A DNA stretch of 64,000 bases from Croceicoccus marinus (GTDB taxonomy: Bacteria > Pseudomonadota > Alphaproteobacteria > Sphingomonadales > Sphingomonadaceae). Numbering within the stretch: position 1 is the first letter of the stretch; every line of letters starts with the position of its first letter. The position numbers were made by a program, and so were the translations under genes. The stretch is from NCBI RefSeq assembly GCF_001661675.2, contig NZ_CP019602.1, positions 248,001 through 312,000 on the forward strand. Direction: 5' to 3'. Positions 17,159-27,525 of this stretch are shown in pieces. The notes beneath the pieces are model-generated. The model ran no database searches, was not told the origin of the DNA, and saw only the letters and a program-made list of their open reading frames with translations.

Positions 17159-18450
17159 CAGGCGCCAGGCTCCAGTTTCGTGAGGCCGCCCGTATAGGGG
17201 TGCAGCGCTTCGGGAATGGTAACCGACCCGTCGGCCTGCTGATAGTTTTCCAGAAGCGCGACCAGCGTGCGGCCCACGGCAAGGCCCGATCCGTTGAGCG
17301 TGTGGACGAACTCGGTCTTCTTGCCGGGCTTGCCGCTCTCGTCGAGCGGCTTGAAGCGCGCCTTCATCCGCCGCGCCTGGAAATCCCCGCAGTTCGAGAT
17401 CGAGCTGATCTCGCGGTAGGCGTCCTGCCCCGGCAGCCATACTTCCAGGTCATAGGTCTTGCGCGCGCTGAAGCCCATGTCGCCCGCACACAGCAGCATC
17501 TTGCGATAGGGCAGCTCCAGCGCCTCCAGCACCGCCTCGGCGGCGCGGGTCATGTCCTCGTGCATCTGCTGCGACCGGTCGGGGGCGGTGATGGCGACCA
17601 GCTCGACCTTCTCGAACTGGTGCTGGCGGATCAGCCCGCGCGTATCGCGCCCCGCCGACCCCGCCTCGCTGCGGAAACAGGGGGTGAGGGCGGTGAGCTT
17701 CATCGGCAGCTGGTCGTGGGCGAGGATCTGGTCGCGCACCGCATTGGTCAGCGAAACCTCGGCGGTAGGGATGAGGTAGCGGCCGTCGGTGGTGCGGAAC
17801 AGATCCTCCTCGAACTTGGGCAATTGCCCGGTGCCGAAGGCGGCCTCGTCACGCACCAGCAGCGGCGGGTTGCATTCGGTGAAGCCCGCCGAACCCTGCA
17901 TGTCGAGCATGAAGGCGCCCAGCGCCCGGTTCAGCCGCGCCATCTGTCCGCGCATGAAGGTGAAGCGCGCGCCGCTGATCGCGGCCGCAGTTTCGAAATC
18001 AAGGCCGAGCGCGGGGCCGAAATCGGCATGTTCCTTCGGCTGGAAGTTGAAGCTGCGCGGCGTGCCCCAGCGGGCGATCTCGACATTGCCCTCTTCGTCA
18101 GCGCCGTCGGGCACGTCGGGCGCGGCCAGGTTGGGCAGCGCGGCCAGCATCGCATCGAGTGCGTCGGCCTTGTCCTTCGCCTCGGCCTCGAGCGCGGGGA
18201 GCGTGTCCTTGAGCTGCGCGACCTCGGCCTTCAGCGCTTCGGCGGTGTCGCTGTCGCCCTGCGCCATCGCTTTGCCGATCGCTTTCGAAGCCTCGTTCCG
18301 GCGGTTCTGCCCTTCCTGCGCGCGGGTCTGCAGCGCGCGGCGATCCTCGTCCAGCGCAAGCAGGCTGGTCGAAGCGGGTTCGGCCCCGCGTTTCAGCAGG
18401 GCGGCATCGAAGGCTGCGGGATCGTCCCGGACAAGGCGGATATCATGCAT
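17158..18450 (-). CDS. serS: Serine--tRNA ligase
   Basis: 430 residues, class II synthetase. N-terminal coiled-coil arm (about 30-105, with [17 protein letters not shown]) followed by the catalytic core: motif 2 around [29 protein letters not shown] and motif 3 [17 protein letters not shown]. It charges tRNA-Ser and tRNA-Sec. ATG at 18450 gives the expected [11 protein letters not shown] start. First gene of a serS-surE-channel run. Confidence 0.98.
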   Translation of the reverse strand: MHDIRLVRDDPAAFDAALLKRGAEPASTSLLALDEDRRALQTRAQEGQNRRNEASKAIGKAMAQGDSDTAEALKAEVAQLKDTLPALEAEAKDKADALDAMLAALPNLAAPDVPDGADEEGNVEIARWGTPRSFNFQPKEHADFGPALGLDFETAAAISGARFTFMRGQMARLNRALGAFMLDMQGSAGFTECNPPLLVRDEAAFGTGQLPKFEEDLFRTTDGRYLIPTAEVSLTNAVRDQILAHDQLPMKLTALTPCFRSEAGSAGRDTRGLIRQHQFEKVELVAITAPDRSQQMHEDMTRAAEAVLEALELPYRKMLLCAGDMGFSARKTYDLEVWLPGQDAYREISSISNCGDFQARRMKARFKPLDESGKPGKKTEFVHTLNGSGLAVGRTLVALLENYQQADGSVTIPEALHPYTGGLTKLEPGA

Positions 18451-18657
18451 GGTGGTCGCGGCTATGGCGAAAGCGGGTCGGGCCTGTCCAGTGGGGAAAA
18501 ATTCTTGCGCGCAAATGCGGTCGCGGCACCGGTTCGATGCGGGAAGCGCGCATTCGGTGAATTTTGCTGAAATCGCGCGGAATCCAGTCGATTCGGGGCG
18601 GCTTACGGGTCTATTGGGGCTGCAATTTCAACCTTCCGGCTGCAACGGAGCCCCCTC

Positions 18658-19785
<1,128 letters not shown>

Positions 19786-19927
19786 GCGGAGGCCAGGCAG
19801 GAAGGAATTGAAGGAGCGCGTCAATTTCCCGAATGTTTTTGGCGAAGGGGCCATTGACACGAATCAAGCCGCGCCCTAGTTGCGCGCTCCTACCTGCAAG
19901 GCGGCGCACTGGCCGCCTCGCAAAAGT

Positions 19928-20014
19928 GCCCAGATGGCGGAATTGGTAGACGCACCGTCTTCAGGTGGCGGCGCTCGCAAGGGCGTGGAGGTTCGAGTCC
20001 TCTTCTGGGCACCA
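19928..20014 (+). tRNA. tRNA-Leu (CAG), island integration site
   Basis: An 87-base class II tRNA with encoded CCA. Acceptor stem GCCCAGA (19928-19934) pairs with TCTGGGC (20004-20010). Anticodon stem CCGTC/GGCGG (19955-19959/19967-19971) encloses TTCAGGT, anticodon CAG at 19962-19964; a long variable arm follows (GGCGCTCGCAAGGGCGT). The T-arm sequence GGTTCGAGTCC and the acceptor 3' strand recur at 26,897-26,925 (inverted) and at 63,449-63,475 (direct), and an integrase gene starts 178 bases downstream, as expected for a tRNA used as an attachment site. Confidence 0.97.
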
Positions 20015-20023
20015 TTTGTTCTC
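19990..20023 (+). other. Left attachment site (tRNA-Leu 3' end)
   Basis: Core shared with the right end is GGTTCGAGTCCTCTTCTGG followed by CACCATTT, with one extra G in this copy. Downstream, between here and the integrase, the motifs AAGCCCCCAAAT and AGGCCCCCAAAT occur as short direct repeats (from about 20,157 to 20,194), suggestive of integrase arm sites. One of them, AAGTGAGGCCCCC (20177-20189), reappears inverted at 63,389-63,401. Confidence 0.7.
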
Positions 20024-20191
20024 ATCAGAACGTTCCAAAACATTGCAGAAATGGCGGAATTCTGCCATTCTTGACCTCTAGCGCAGAAAGCGAGGTCTTG
20101 TTTTGTTCCGCTTTGTTCCAACGTCTGTGGGGGCCTCGGCTGGGGGCTCCAGCTCAAAAGCCCCCAAATCGCACGAAAGTGAGGCCCCCAA

Positions 20192-21394
20192 ATGAGCCTC
20201 AATGTGCAGGAAATCAAAGGCTTCCGGGCTGCCGACAAGTCATACAAGAAATACGACTCGCGGGGGCTGCTGCTTTTGGTGAAGCCGAACGGCTCCAAGC
20301 TCTGGTATTTCAAGTACCGCTTTGGCGGTAAGGAGAAGAAGCTGCCCATCGGCGCGTTCCCTGAGATCAGCTTGTCGCAAGCGCGCCAGCTTCGCGACCG
20401 AGCACGGCTCAAGGTTTCCGATGGCATCGATCCAATGCTGGAGCGTAAGCGCAAGAAGGCCAGGATCAAGCTAGGTGCGGAGAACACCTTCGAGGTCATC
20501 GCCAATAAGTACATCGACGAGAAGATGGTGCCCGAAGGCAGGGCAGAGGCCACGCTGCGCAAGGCGCGCTGGTTCCTCGAACTGCTCAAGCCAGCGATCG
20601 GCAATATGCCAATCAACGATGTCGATCCGCAGTTGATGCTGGCGGCGCTCAAGAAACTCGAAGCCAAAGGTAATCTCGAGACAGCGAAGAAGTGCCGCTC
20701 CTTCGCAAGCCGGGTGTTCCGGCATGGAGCTGCGCTTGGCCAGTGCCAAACCGATCCGACTTCGATCCTGCAGGGTGCACTGGTCACGCCCAAAGCACGG
20801 CACTACGCGGCGATCCTCGAACCAGAGAAGTTGGGCGGGCTGCTCCGTGCTATCGATGATTTCGAATGTTACCCGGCGACGAAGTTCGCGCTGAAGATCG
20901 CACCCCATGTCTTTGTGCGACCCGGTGAGCTTCGCCACGGCGAGTGGAACGAGATCGATTGGGACAAGGCCACCTGGACAATACCGGAAGGCAAGATGAA
21001 GGCGCGGCGGGCCCATGTGGTGCCGCTATCACGCCAAGTGTTGGACCTGTTGCGAGAGCTCAAACCAATTACCGGCAGCAAGGGCTACATCTTCCCGGCG
21101 TTCCATACGAACCAGCGCCCGATGAGCGAGAATACGATCAACGCGGCATTTCGGCGTATGGGGTTCACTAAAGAAGAAGTGACGGCACACGGACTGCGCT
21201 CGACTGCTTCAACGATGTTAAATGAAAGCGGCCTCTGGCATCCTGACGCCATCGAGCGGGCACTCGCTCATGGTGACAGCAACGCTATTCGTGGCGTCTA
21301 CAATCGCGGGAACTACTGGGATGAACGCGTAAAGATGGCGCAATGGTGGAGCGACTATCTTGATGAGCTTCGACAACGCGGAGCGAGTCGCTGA
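20192..21394 (+). CDS. Site-specific tyrosine integrase (DUF4102/P4-like)
   Basis: 400 residues: N-terminal arm-binding DUF4102 domain (about 1-95, with FKYRFGGKEKKLPIGAFPEISLSQAR), a core-binding domain (about 100-200) and a complete catalytic domain: Arg in VRPGELRHGEW, HGLR motif in TAHGLRSTAST, the His of RALAHGD and the nucleophile Tyr in IRGVYNRGNYW. The gene lies directly next to tRNA-Leu and reads away from it, the standard left end of a tRNA-integrated island. It appears intact and so could catalyse excision. The paralogue at 26.2-26.7 kb is truncated. Confidence 0.95.
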   Translation: MSLNVQEIKGFRAADKSYKKYDSRGLLLLVKPNGSKLWYFKYRFGGKEKKLPIGAFPEISLSQARQLRDRARLKVSDGIDPMLERKRKKARIKLGAENTFEVIANKYIDEKMVPEGRAEATLRKARWFLELLKPAIGNMPINDVDPQLMLAALKKLEAKGNLETAKKCRSFASRVFRHGAALGQCQTDPTSILQGALVTPKARHYAAILEPEKLGGLLRAIDDFECYPATKFALKIAPHVFVRPGELRHGEWNEIDWDKATWTIPEGKMKARRAHVVPLSRQVLDLLRELKPITGSKGYIFPAFHTNQRPMSENTINAAFRRMGFTKEEVTAHGLRSTASTMLNESGLWHPDAIERALAHGDSNAIRGVYNRGNYWDERVKMAQWWSDYLDELRQRGASR

Positions 21395-21656
21395 CTGCAA
21401 TTTGAGATGGTGGCGGCTTTGCGCCCTATTCCAATCGTTCGACCGTAGATCGATAAAATCCAATTATGGCCGTTCAGTTGGGCGCCGTCCGCATGCTTCC
21501 TGATGTTGCGTGAGCAAAATAGCGGACAAGCGTCTGTTGATTCAGAAATCGCGCACCGGCTACTTAGAGGACGGGAAATTAGGGTAGCCGACATGGTGAA
21601 AAATTCTCATTCGCAGCATATCGTCACGCACTGTCGGTCATAATAAAGAGAATGAA

Positions 21657-23831
21657 TTGTCCCAGTTCCAGCCAGTATCAGATCTTGCGGCCCGGCTAAT
21701 TGCCGCCAAAAGCCAGCGGGCGATGGTCGCGCTGCTTCGGAACCAAGTCCGCCAACCCACGTCGAAGTCACTCGCCTCGGATGTCAAGGCTCATGTCCAA
21801 TTGCTGGCAAAGTATCTAAACGATAACCGCGCGGGCGAAGCAATCGCGACGGCACTCGCCATGATGTTTCTCGACGCGGATCATGCCATCGCCTGCATGC
21901 GGCGCGAGGGTGTTTTGCGAGCATCGCGGTATGAATTCCGGGGATCTCTGATCGGCAGGGTTGCCAAGGCCGCGCTCAGCGTGCGCGAGCTGCTGACGGC
22001 GTCCCCTGACCGAATCGTGTATCTCGAATCGGTCGTGGCGCTTTCGCGCCTCGCCGGCAACGCCCGGGCACTACAGAAAGAGATAGAGACGACGATCCGG
22101 TCGCGCCATGCCGTGGTACTGAAGACCGTATTCGTGATGGTTAACACCTTGTTCTACCACGGCTGGTTGAACGACCATGAGGCAAGCTCCCTGAGCGGCC
22201 ATCGCTACTCCTCGGAAGAGTATGCTGAAGCGGCCTCGCTCGTGTTGCGCACCTACGCTTCTATGTTTCCGGTCGATGGCGTCAGCTTCACACATGTGGA
22301 CACGGACGCTTTCACGAAGAACGCGCTCGTCTACGAGCGGTTGCTTGTTGCCGCTATCCGCCTTACGAAGTTCAGGGAAGCCGAGTTCTTCATCGACGGC
22401 CTTCCGTACCGCGCCGACAGTGCGGGTGAGACCGTCACCATCTCCTCCATCGATCCCGACCTCGAGCGCTCCGTCCGACTTGGCTACATCCAGTCACAGA
22501 ACCAGGGAATGATCCGCTACACGCACCTGCAGCAGACAAAGCCTGCGATCTCCATGCGCTCTGTTATCGACCGCGGCTTCGAGCGGGGCAGCTTCGGGGA
22601 GATGCTTGAGCTGGTTGAACAACCGATACGTAGATTGGTTTTGCGCCTGCCGGCCGTGCCTGAAATTTTCGAAGAGTTCTTCGCGCGCGACGATCTGTTT
22701 CTCGACGAACTCCAAATGCTCCTCGCGCTCGACGTCGACAACTTCGGCACGTTCGAGGAATTGATCTTTTCGATCACCGACCACGTCACCTCGATGGACG
22801 TCTTTAAGGTGCAGCGCTACTTCAACTTTCTCAGTTGCGCCTATCAGCGACGTCTTTCGGACCTGAAGGACGAGTCCGAGCGCGGGGAGTTGACCCTGAC
22901 CTCGACTTTGCTCGTCATCCGTCACGACGACCTTATAAAGCAGATGGAGCTGATTTTCGGCGATGTGGACAAAGCCGTTGAGATCGTCTCCCTCCTGACG
23001 ATGGAGCCGGGCGAGCCGCACCTCGACCTACAGTATCGCCCTTTCTTGGATACCGGGGGCTACTACGTCATAGCGCCGCACGTTGTCGCGGCTTCAAACC
23101 TCGTGCGTAACACGATCGTCGCCAACCGTCTCCGGTCTGCCGCCATTGGCCCCAAGGACCGCGTGGTCCAAGCTGTAACGGAGGCGCTGGGTTGCGCAGG
23201 CTTCCTCGTCCATAGCGACTTTGAGGTGAAGGTTGCTGGCCAAGAGTTGGAACTGGACGTTGTCGCCTGGCGCGATCGGTCGCTCTTCCTGTTCGAGTGC
23301 AAAAACGCTTACCATCCGGTGTCCGTCCACGAGATGCGCAACAGCTGGGATCATATTCGCAGCGCCAGGAAGCAGCTCGACAAGCGGCACAAGATCCTAG
23401 CGAACACCAATAATCGGGAGGTCCTCTTTCAGAAGCTCGGGTGGGATGTCGACGCGTCCTGCGAAGTCCACACCGGTATTGTCATCGGTAACCGGGTCTT
23501 CCACGGAGCAAACTTAAACGGACACCCAATCCGGCAGGCCCACGAACTGATCAACGTCCTAACGAGCGGACGCATCGTCGCGGATGAGGACAGCCTATCA
23601 TTTTGGCGAGGTCCTGACTTCCAAACCGCAGATTTAATTGCCTATCTTGGTCCCGCGTCGATTGCTACGGATCAGCTGGCGGCGCTGGATCCTCGCGAAT
23701 GGCGCTATTCGATGGGATACCGAGACCTCGCGTTCTCATCGTACGTACTCGACATGATTAAGTGGGACCGTGAACTGCGTGCGAGGCATGGACCGCCCGT
23801 GATTGGTGGGAGGCGGCAGGGTTTGAGCTGA
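21657..23831 (+). CDS. Large uncharacterised protein with C-terminal PD-(D/E)XK nuclease-like motif
   Basis: 724 residues, TTG start preceded by AAAGAG. Residues 1-500 are mostly helical and match nothing I recognise. Near the C-terminus, ELELDVVAW (Glu532, Asp534) is followed after a short loop by FLFECKNAYHP (Glu547-Cys-Lys549): the E-x-D ... E-x-K arrangement of restriction-endonuclease-fold (NERD or Mrr-like) nucleases. A helical segment with an Arg/Lys-rich stretch (SARKQLDKRHK) follows. No signal peptide or membrane span is seen. It sits directly behind the integrase with a partner gene 99 bases downstream, a favoured position for defence cargo. The role is inference. Confidence 0.6.
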   Translation: MSQFQPVSDLAARLIAAKSQRAMVALLRNQVRQPTSKSLASDVKAHVQLLAKYLNDNRAGEAIATALAMMFLDADHAIACMRREGVLRASRYEFRGSLIGRVAKAALSVRELLTASPDRIVYLESVVALSRLAGNARALQKEIETTIRSRHAVVLKTVFVMVNTLFYHGWLNDHEASSLSGHRYSSEEYAEAASLVLRTYASMFPVDGVSFTHVDTDAFTKNALVYERLLVAAIRLTKFREAEFFIDGLPYRADSAGETVTISSIDPDLERSVRLGYIQSQNQGMIRYTHLQQTKPAISMRSVIDRGFERGSFGEMLELVEQPIRRLVLRLPAVPEIFEEFFARDDLFLDELQMLLALDVDNFGTFEELIFSITDHVTSMDVFKVQRYFNFLSCAYQRRLSDLKDESERGELTLTSTLLVIRHDDLIKQMELIFGDVDKAVEIVSLLTMEPGEPHLDLQYRPFLDTGGYYVIAPHVVAASNLVRNTIVANRLRSAAIGPKDRVVQAVTEALGCAGFLVHSDFEVKVAGQELELDVVAWRDRSLFLFECKNAYHPVSVHEMRNSWDHIRSARKQLDKRHKILANTNNREVLFQKLGWDVDASCEVHTGIVIGNRVFHGANLNGHPIRQAHELINVLTSGRIVADEDSLSFWRGPDFQTADLIAYLGPASIATDQLAALDPREWRYSMGYRDLAFSSYVLDMIKWDRELRARHGPPVIGGRRQGLS

Positions 23832-23930
23832 TCTCGGGAAATTGCTTTCGGTTAGATGCCACCGCATCGCTTGTAACTGTCGCCGACCAGTCATTGCTGC
23901 TGTGGATCGGTTTGAAGGATTGGGGGATAG

Positions 23931-25502
23931 ATGAGTGGAAGCCAAGGCAGACAGCCTTCCGATCAACAAAACGAGGGCGATAGCATCGACCTCTTTATAT
24001 CGCGAGAAGAGTTGATCGCTCGCTTGGCTGACGACGTCCGGCTTTACGATCCTGATCGCCAGAGCGGCTTCGAGCGGATGTCACGAGAGCGCTTCGAGGC
24101 GCTTGCACTCTGGGGCCTGCCGCAGGACTTTAGGGACGAGTGCTCGCCCACATCCTTCTGGTCAGCCGACCGGGAGCGGCTCCTCGCCGTGGTCTATCTT
24201 AAGGGTGGTCCCGGCAAAGTGGGCCTCGCGGTGATCGCTCGCGATGGCGAGGGACGCTACCGCCCGGTTGGACATCAGCGAGGCCTTCCGACGGTCCGGG
24301 CCGCCGAAGACATGCTGCGCGGCAACATGGGGCTATCGGCCCTCGAACTCAAACCAACCCTAAAGCCATTGCCCGACCAGCCCAAAGGGACCGACCTATT
24401 CTCGCCGATCGCCGAAGTAGATGAAACGGCCCTGCATCCCGGCTTCAGAATCCTTCGAGACGGCGTAGCGCAGCGCGGGGCGAAAGCGCTAATGGCCGAG
24501 CTTTCGCGCTGGGTGCCCGACTTGGACGGCAACCTCGCCCGAGACTTCCAAACGACAGGTTACAGCGCCCGCGTCTGGGAGATTTACCTGTCATTCGCGT
24601 TCCGCGAAATGGGCTTCCGGTTACGTCACGATCATCAGTCACCCGACTACCACTTGGAGCGAAACGGGATCGAGCTTTTCGTCGAGGCGACTACCGCTAA
24701 CGCACCCGACACCCGCGCTGTGGCGACAACGGGCGGAGAACCGCCTCCCGTTCCTGATGATCGATGGTCATTCCTTGAAAAGGAAATGACACTGAAGTTC
24801 GGGTCGCCCCTACATACCAAAGTCGGCAAGCGCTACTGGGAGCTTGATCACGTCAAGGGAAAGCCATTCGTACTGGCGATCGCCGACTTCCACGCGCAAG
24901 CCTCGATGACTTGGTCGCATACAGCGCTGCCTATCTATTTATATGGTCGTTCCGCCGCCGTCAGCACCGGACCTGATGGCCGCGAATATGGCGAGGAAAA
25001 GCGTATTGACGCCTTCGAGAAGGGCTCGAACCAGATACTTCCGTTTTTCGAGCAGGATGGGACGGAGAACGTGTCGGCCGTGCTGTTTAGCAACGCGGGT
25101 ACGATCGCTAAGTTCAACCGCATGGCGGTGCGTGCTGGCTTTGGTGATCGGTTCGTTACCCTCCGGCGGTCTGGTGGCTGGAACGACCCACGCCCAGACG
25201 CCTACGAGGCCATCCCTTTCGATTTTGACGTGGAGGATCCCGCTTACTGGGAAGGTTGGGCCGACGAACTCGAGCTACACCACAATCCGCGAGCGCTCTA
25301 CCCCATTGACGACGCGCTGTTTCCTAACATTGCAAACTTCCGGATCGAGGATGGCGAGGGGGTTTGGAGAGGCCCATCGCCACGTGTCCTATTCTCTCGC
25401 ACCGTGACGCTCGATCTTCTTGGCCGCGAAATCAACGACGATCATCAGCCTGCCGCCGGTGCAGAGGATGCCGCGGGAAAGGCCTCCCGCCGCTCTCCCT
25501 AG
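23931..25502 (+). CDS. Uncharacterised protein with a possible nuclease-fold motif
   Basis: 523 residues, ATG preceded by GGGGGATAG. No family recognised. The middle contains a promising pattern: Glu217 in RVWEIYLSFAF, then PDYHLERNGIELFVEATT with Asp239 and Glu252-Ala-Thr, resembling the E ... D ... E-x-T arrangement of some PD-(D/E)XK-type enzymes in which Lys is replaced. Flanking regions are soluble, without repeats or membrane segments. The C-terminal 30 residues look disordered. Same strand as the upstream nuclease-like gene and probably co-transcribed with it; both have lower G+C and rarer codons than the core genes. Confidence 0.5.
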   Translation: MSGSQGRQPSDQQNEGDSIDLFISREELIARLADDVRLYDPDRQSGFERMSRERFEALALWGLPQDFRDECSPTSFWSADRERLLAVVYLKGGPGKVGLAVIARDGEGRYRPVGHQRGLPTVRAAEDMLRGNMGLSALELKPTLKPLPDQPKGTDLFSPIAEVDETALHPGFRILRDGVAQRGAKALMAELSRWVPDLDGNLARDFQTTGYSARVWEIYLSFAFREMGFRLRHDHQSPDYHLERNGIELFVEATTANAPDTRAVATTGGEPPPVPDDRWSFLEKEMTLKFGSPLHTKVGKRYWELDHVKGKPFVLAIADFHAQASMTWSHTALPIYLYGRSAAVSTGPDGREYGEEKRIDAFEKGSNQILPFFEQDGTENVSAVLFSNAGTIAKFNRMAVRAGFGDRFVTLRRSGGWNDPRPDAYEAIPFDFDVEDPAYWEGWADELELHHNPRALYPIDDALFPNIANFRIEDGEGVWRGPSPRVLFSRTVTLDLLGREINDDHQPAAGAEDAAGKASRRSP

Positions 25503-25691
25503 TGTTCAGACCGCGCTTTGACCTAAGGACGGTGATACGGCGCCCCTGACACTTGCCGACACGGAGTTGCATTGCCGATGCGTAATGCAAAGCTGTAAAA
25601 ACAAAGGCAACTATCGATGAAAGTTCGCTTCTAACGTCTCGTCGGCTGAAAGCTGTCGATCCGCCAATGGTTCAATTCCAGTCCACCCACT

Positions 25692-26161
25692 CGAAGGCCG
25701 GGCACTAAGCGCCCGGTTCCTTCTTCTCGTCGTCCAACGGCGTGCGCAGGACGATCCGGCCATTGATAGGCACCACTTCCAATTGAAGCGAAAGCCCTTT
25801 GCGGTCGCGGTGGAACCACGCGGCTCCGATGCGGGTCCAGAAACCCTTGTCGCCCTTGTTGGCGACATGCCAGGCAAGGAATTCCGGCGGGTTAGTCTCC
25901 TGCGCGGGTGCGGTATTGCTGCGTGCCATGATGATTTCCTTTCGTGTCTGGTGGCTCGTTGCACCAACGGAAGGGCCGCACGGCCAAGGGCAGAATTCGT
26001 GTTCAACACGGGTGCGGAGCGAACTGGCGCGGGCCGGGCATTGAAGGCTGACCGCGTGCGGCCAGTTGGGTGCTTGAGAACGAAGCCGCCCGATCGAAGG
26101 GAATTCAAACACATGCCAAACCGTCACACTTGCGCCCTCGATCGCTCTCGCCCAAACGTTC
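25692..26161. repeat. Imperfect direct repeat, copy A (about 470 bp)
   Basis: Same orientation and high similarity to 40,648-41,131. It includes the whole 74-residue gene below plus its upstream region. The similarity stops inside the truncated integrase: the frame of integrase residue 194 is joined directly to the end of this repeat, which marks a recombination joint. Confidence 0.85.
25705..25929 (-). CDS. Conserved 74-residue plasmid/island protein, copy 1
   Basis: A small soluble protein: MARSNTAPAQETNPP, then FLAWHVANKGDKGFWTRIGAAWFHRDRKGLSLQLEVVPINGRIVLRTP. I recognise this as a small protein commonly seen next to conjugation and DUF736-type genes in alphaproteobacterial plasmids; its function is unknown. 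The frame continues upstream into the truncated integrase, but the ATG at 25929 follows AAAGGAAATCATC and the repeat copy 2 confirms that start. Copy 2 (40,661-40,885) differs at only two visible residues. Confidence 0.7.
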   Translation of the reverse strand: MARSNTAPAQETNPPEFLAWHVANKGDKGFWTRIGAAWFHRDRKGLSLQLEVVPINGRIVLRTPLDDEKKEPGA

Positions 26162-26739
26162 AGCATACTGGTCGGATCGGATTTGCAGCGGGTAGTAGCG
26201 ACACCGTAGCGAAACACGCGGCCTGCGAACGAGCGGCATTTCTTCGCAGTCTCGTGCTTACCAGTGGCTTCCAGACGTTTGAGAGGAGCCAGGACTTCGA
26301 ATGGCTCGATCTCGTTGATGGGTCGGTTCCCGATGGCAGGTGCAAGCTTGTCGAGGAAATAGTTGGCCTTGACGATCGTGCCATCGGCGCGGCCATTCTG
26401 GACCATCATCTGTTCAATATACTCACGTGCGACTGCTTCGAACGTCTGTGCAGAAAGGAACTCCGCGCGGATTTTCCGCTTCCGCTTCTCAAAAGCCGGG
26501 TCGCCCCCTGAAGCAACAGCTCGTCGCGCCTCGTAGGCCGCGTCTCGCGCTTGCTTGAGGCTGATGTCGGGATAGCTGCCGATGCAGAGCTTCTTTTGCG
26601 CGCCGCCGATCCGGTATCGGAAACGCCAAAGTTTACCGCCGGTCGGCGTGACCTCAACATACAGGCCACGCTCATCGGTTACCTTGTACGGCTTATCCTT
26701 GGGCTTGAGTGCGCGGAGGCGAGTATCTGTCAGAGGCAT
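26158..26739 (-). pseudogene. Tyrosine integrase, N-terminal remnant
   Basis: Residues 1-194 of a DUF4102-type integrase closely related to the one at 20,192 (shared AIGN-P-IN, ETAKKCRSFA-RVFR and similar stretches), beginning MPLTDTRLRALKPKDKPYKVTDERGLYVEV. The arm- and core-binding parts remain, but the catalytic domain with its Arg, His and Tyr residues is missing: after SMLN the sequence passes into repeat copy A. It reads in the opposite direction to the first integrase and has its own inverted att-like sequence 158 bases upstream. A dead relic of a second integration module. Confidence 0.88.
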
Positions 26740-26896
26740 GTGGGGGCCTTTTCATCTGGGCCTTTGCGAAATGGCCTCAAAAGGCCCACAAAAGTGTCTG
26801 GAACCCCCGAGAACAGGCGGGACGATCCGGAACGATCCAAGGGCCAAATCCCTAGGATTTCTGCGGGTTTTATAGATTATTTGGGAGAACGTGAGA

Positions 26897-26925
26897 AGAA
26901 CAAATGGTGCCAGAAGAGGACTCGA
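26897..26925 (-). other. Inverted attachment-site copy
   Basis: The reverse complement reads TCGAGTCCTCTTCTGG then CACCATTTGTTCT, matching the tRNA-Leu 3' end plus eight bases beyond it, with one G missing in the GGG run, as also at 63,449. It sits upstream of the truncated integrase at the same distance and orientation as the intact pair at 19,990-20,192. Confidence 0.75.
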
Positions 26926-26963
26926 TCGGGCCGCCTAACACGTTGATTTCTGGAGTTCTTCAT

Positions 26964-27191
26964 TCAGCCTCTCAGGCTTAGAACCATCACACTTACCATC
27001 AGCCAAGTACGCTGTAGCGGTTCGACGTCAAAACCAGGCAACCTCGCGAGATATCGGCTGACTTCTTCGACAGAGTTGCGATCCGGTCTGCGCGGGTTGA
27101 GACCCAGACCGCTGTCTGTCAAAACCCAACCGCAACTGGTAACGCCTTCAAGCGGAGTTGCGATGATGTCCGGTTTAGCTAGATGCTTCAT
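26964..27191 (-). CDS. Hypothetical 75-residue protein
   Basis: Starts with ATG overlapping the stop of the membrane protein gene upstream (ATGA), the main support for it being real. The sequence has a soluble part (PDIIATPLEGVTSCGWVLTDSG, VEEVSRYLARLPGFDVEP) and a hydrophobic end TWLMVSVMVLSL cut short by the stop, as if a membrane helix were truncated. No family recognised. It may be a C-terminally broken gene. Confidence 0.35.
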   Translation of the reverse strand: MKHLAKPDIIATPLEGVTSCGWVLTDSGLGLNPRRPDRNSVEEVSRYLARLPGFDVEPLQRTWLMVSVMVLSLRG

Positions 27192-27430
27192 GGGTGCGTC
27201 GGCCCTACTTCTCCAGACTGACGTGACGCCCAAAGGCAGACTGAGCAAACCAACCCAAGCATCAGCCAGAATGCAGTTAGAACGACCGCGACCATGAATT
27301 GGAGCGTTGTCGGTTTGACGCGATCCGCGACCAACCGGTTGAGCAAAGCGATAGCCGCGCCCATGAAGGTGACCTGTTTCGCGCAGTTCAATGCAACTAC
27401 CAGCAGGCCCGAGAGAACAAAAATTAGCAT
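27188..27430 (-). CDS. Small putative membrane protein
   Basis: 80 residues with two likely membrane helices (about 2-30 and 45-67) around a polar hairpin LNRLVADRVKPTTLQ, and a soluble tail. It lies 95 bases downstream of the patatin gene on the same strand and overlaps the next small gene by four bases. No family recognised; a fragment of a larger protein is possible. Confidence 0.4.
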   Translation of the reverse strand: MLIFVLSGLLVVALNCAKQVTFMGAAIALLNRLVADRVKPTTLQFMVAVVLTAFWLMLGLVCSVCLWASRQSGEVGPTHP

Positions 27431-27525
27431 TCAGATGCAGCGTCCGCTGGCATTGAGAGATGCTTTTTGCTGGCCTTCGCAACCCGACGGCCAACGCCGT
27501 AGGAGGCCGGCAGGCCCCTACATCA

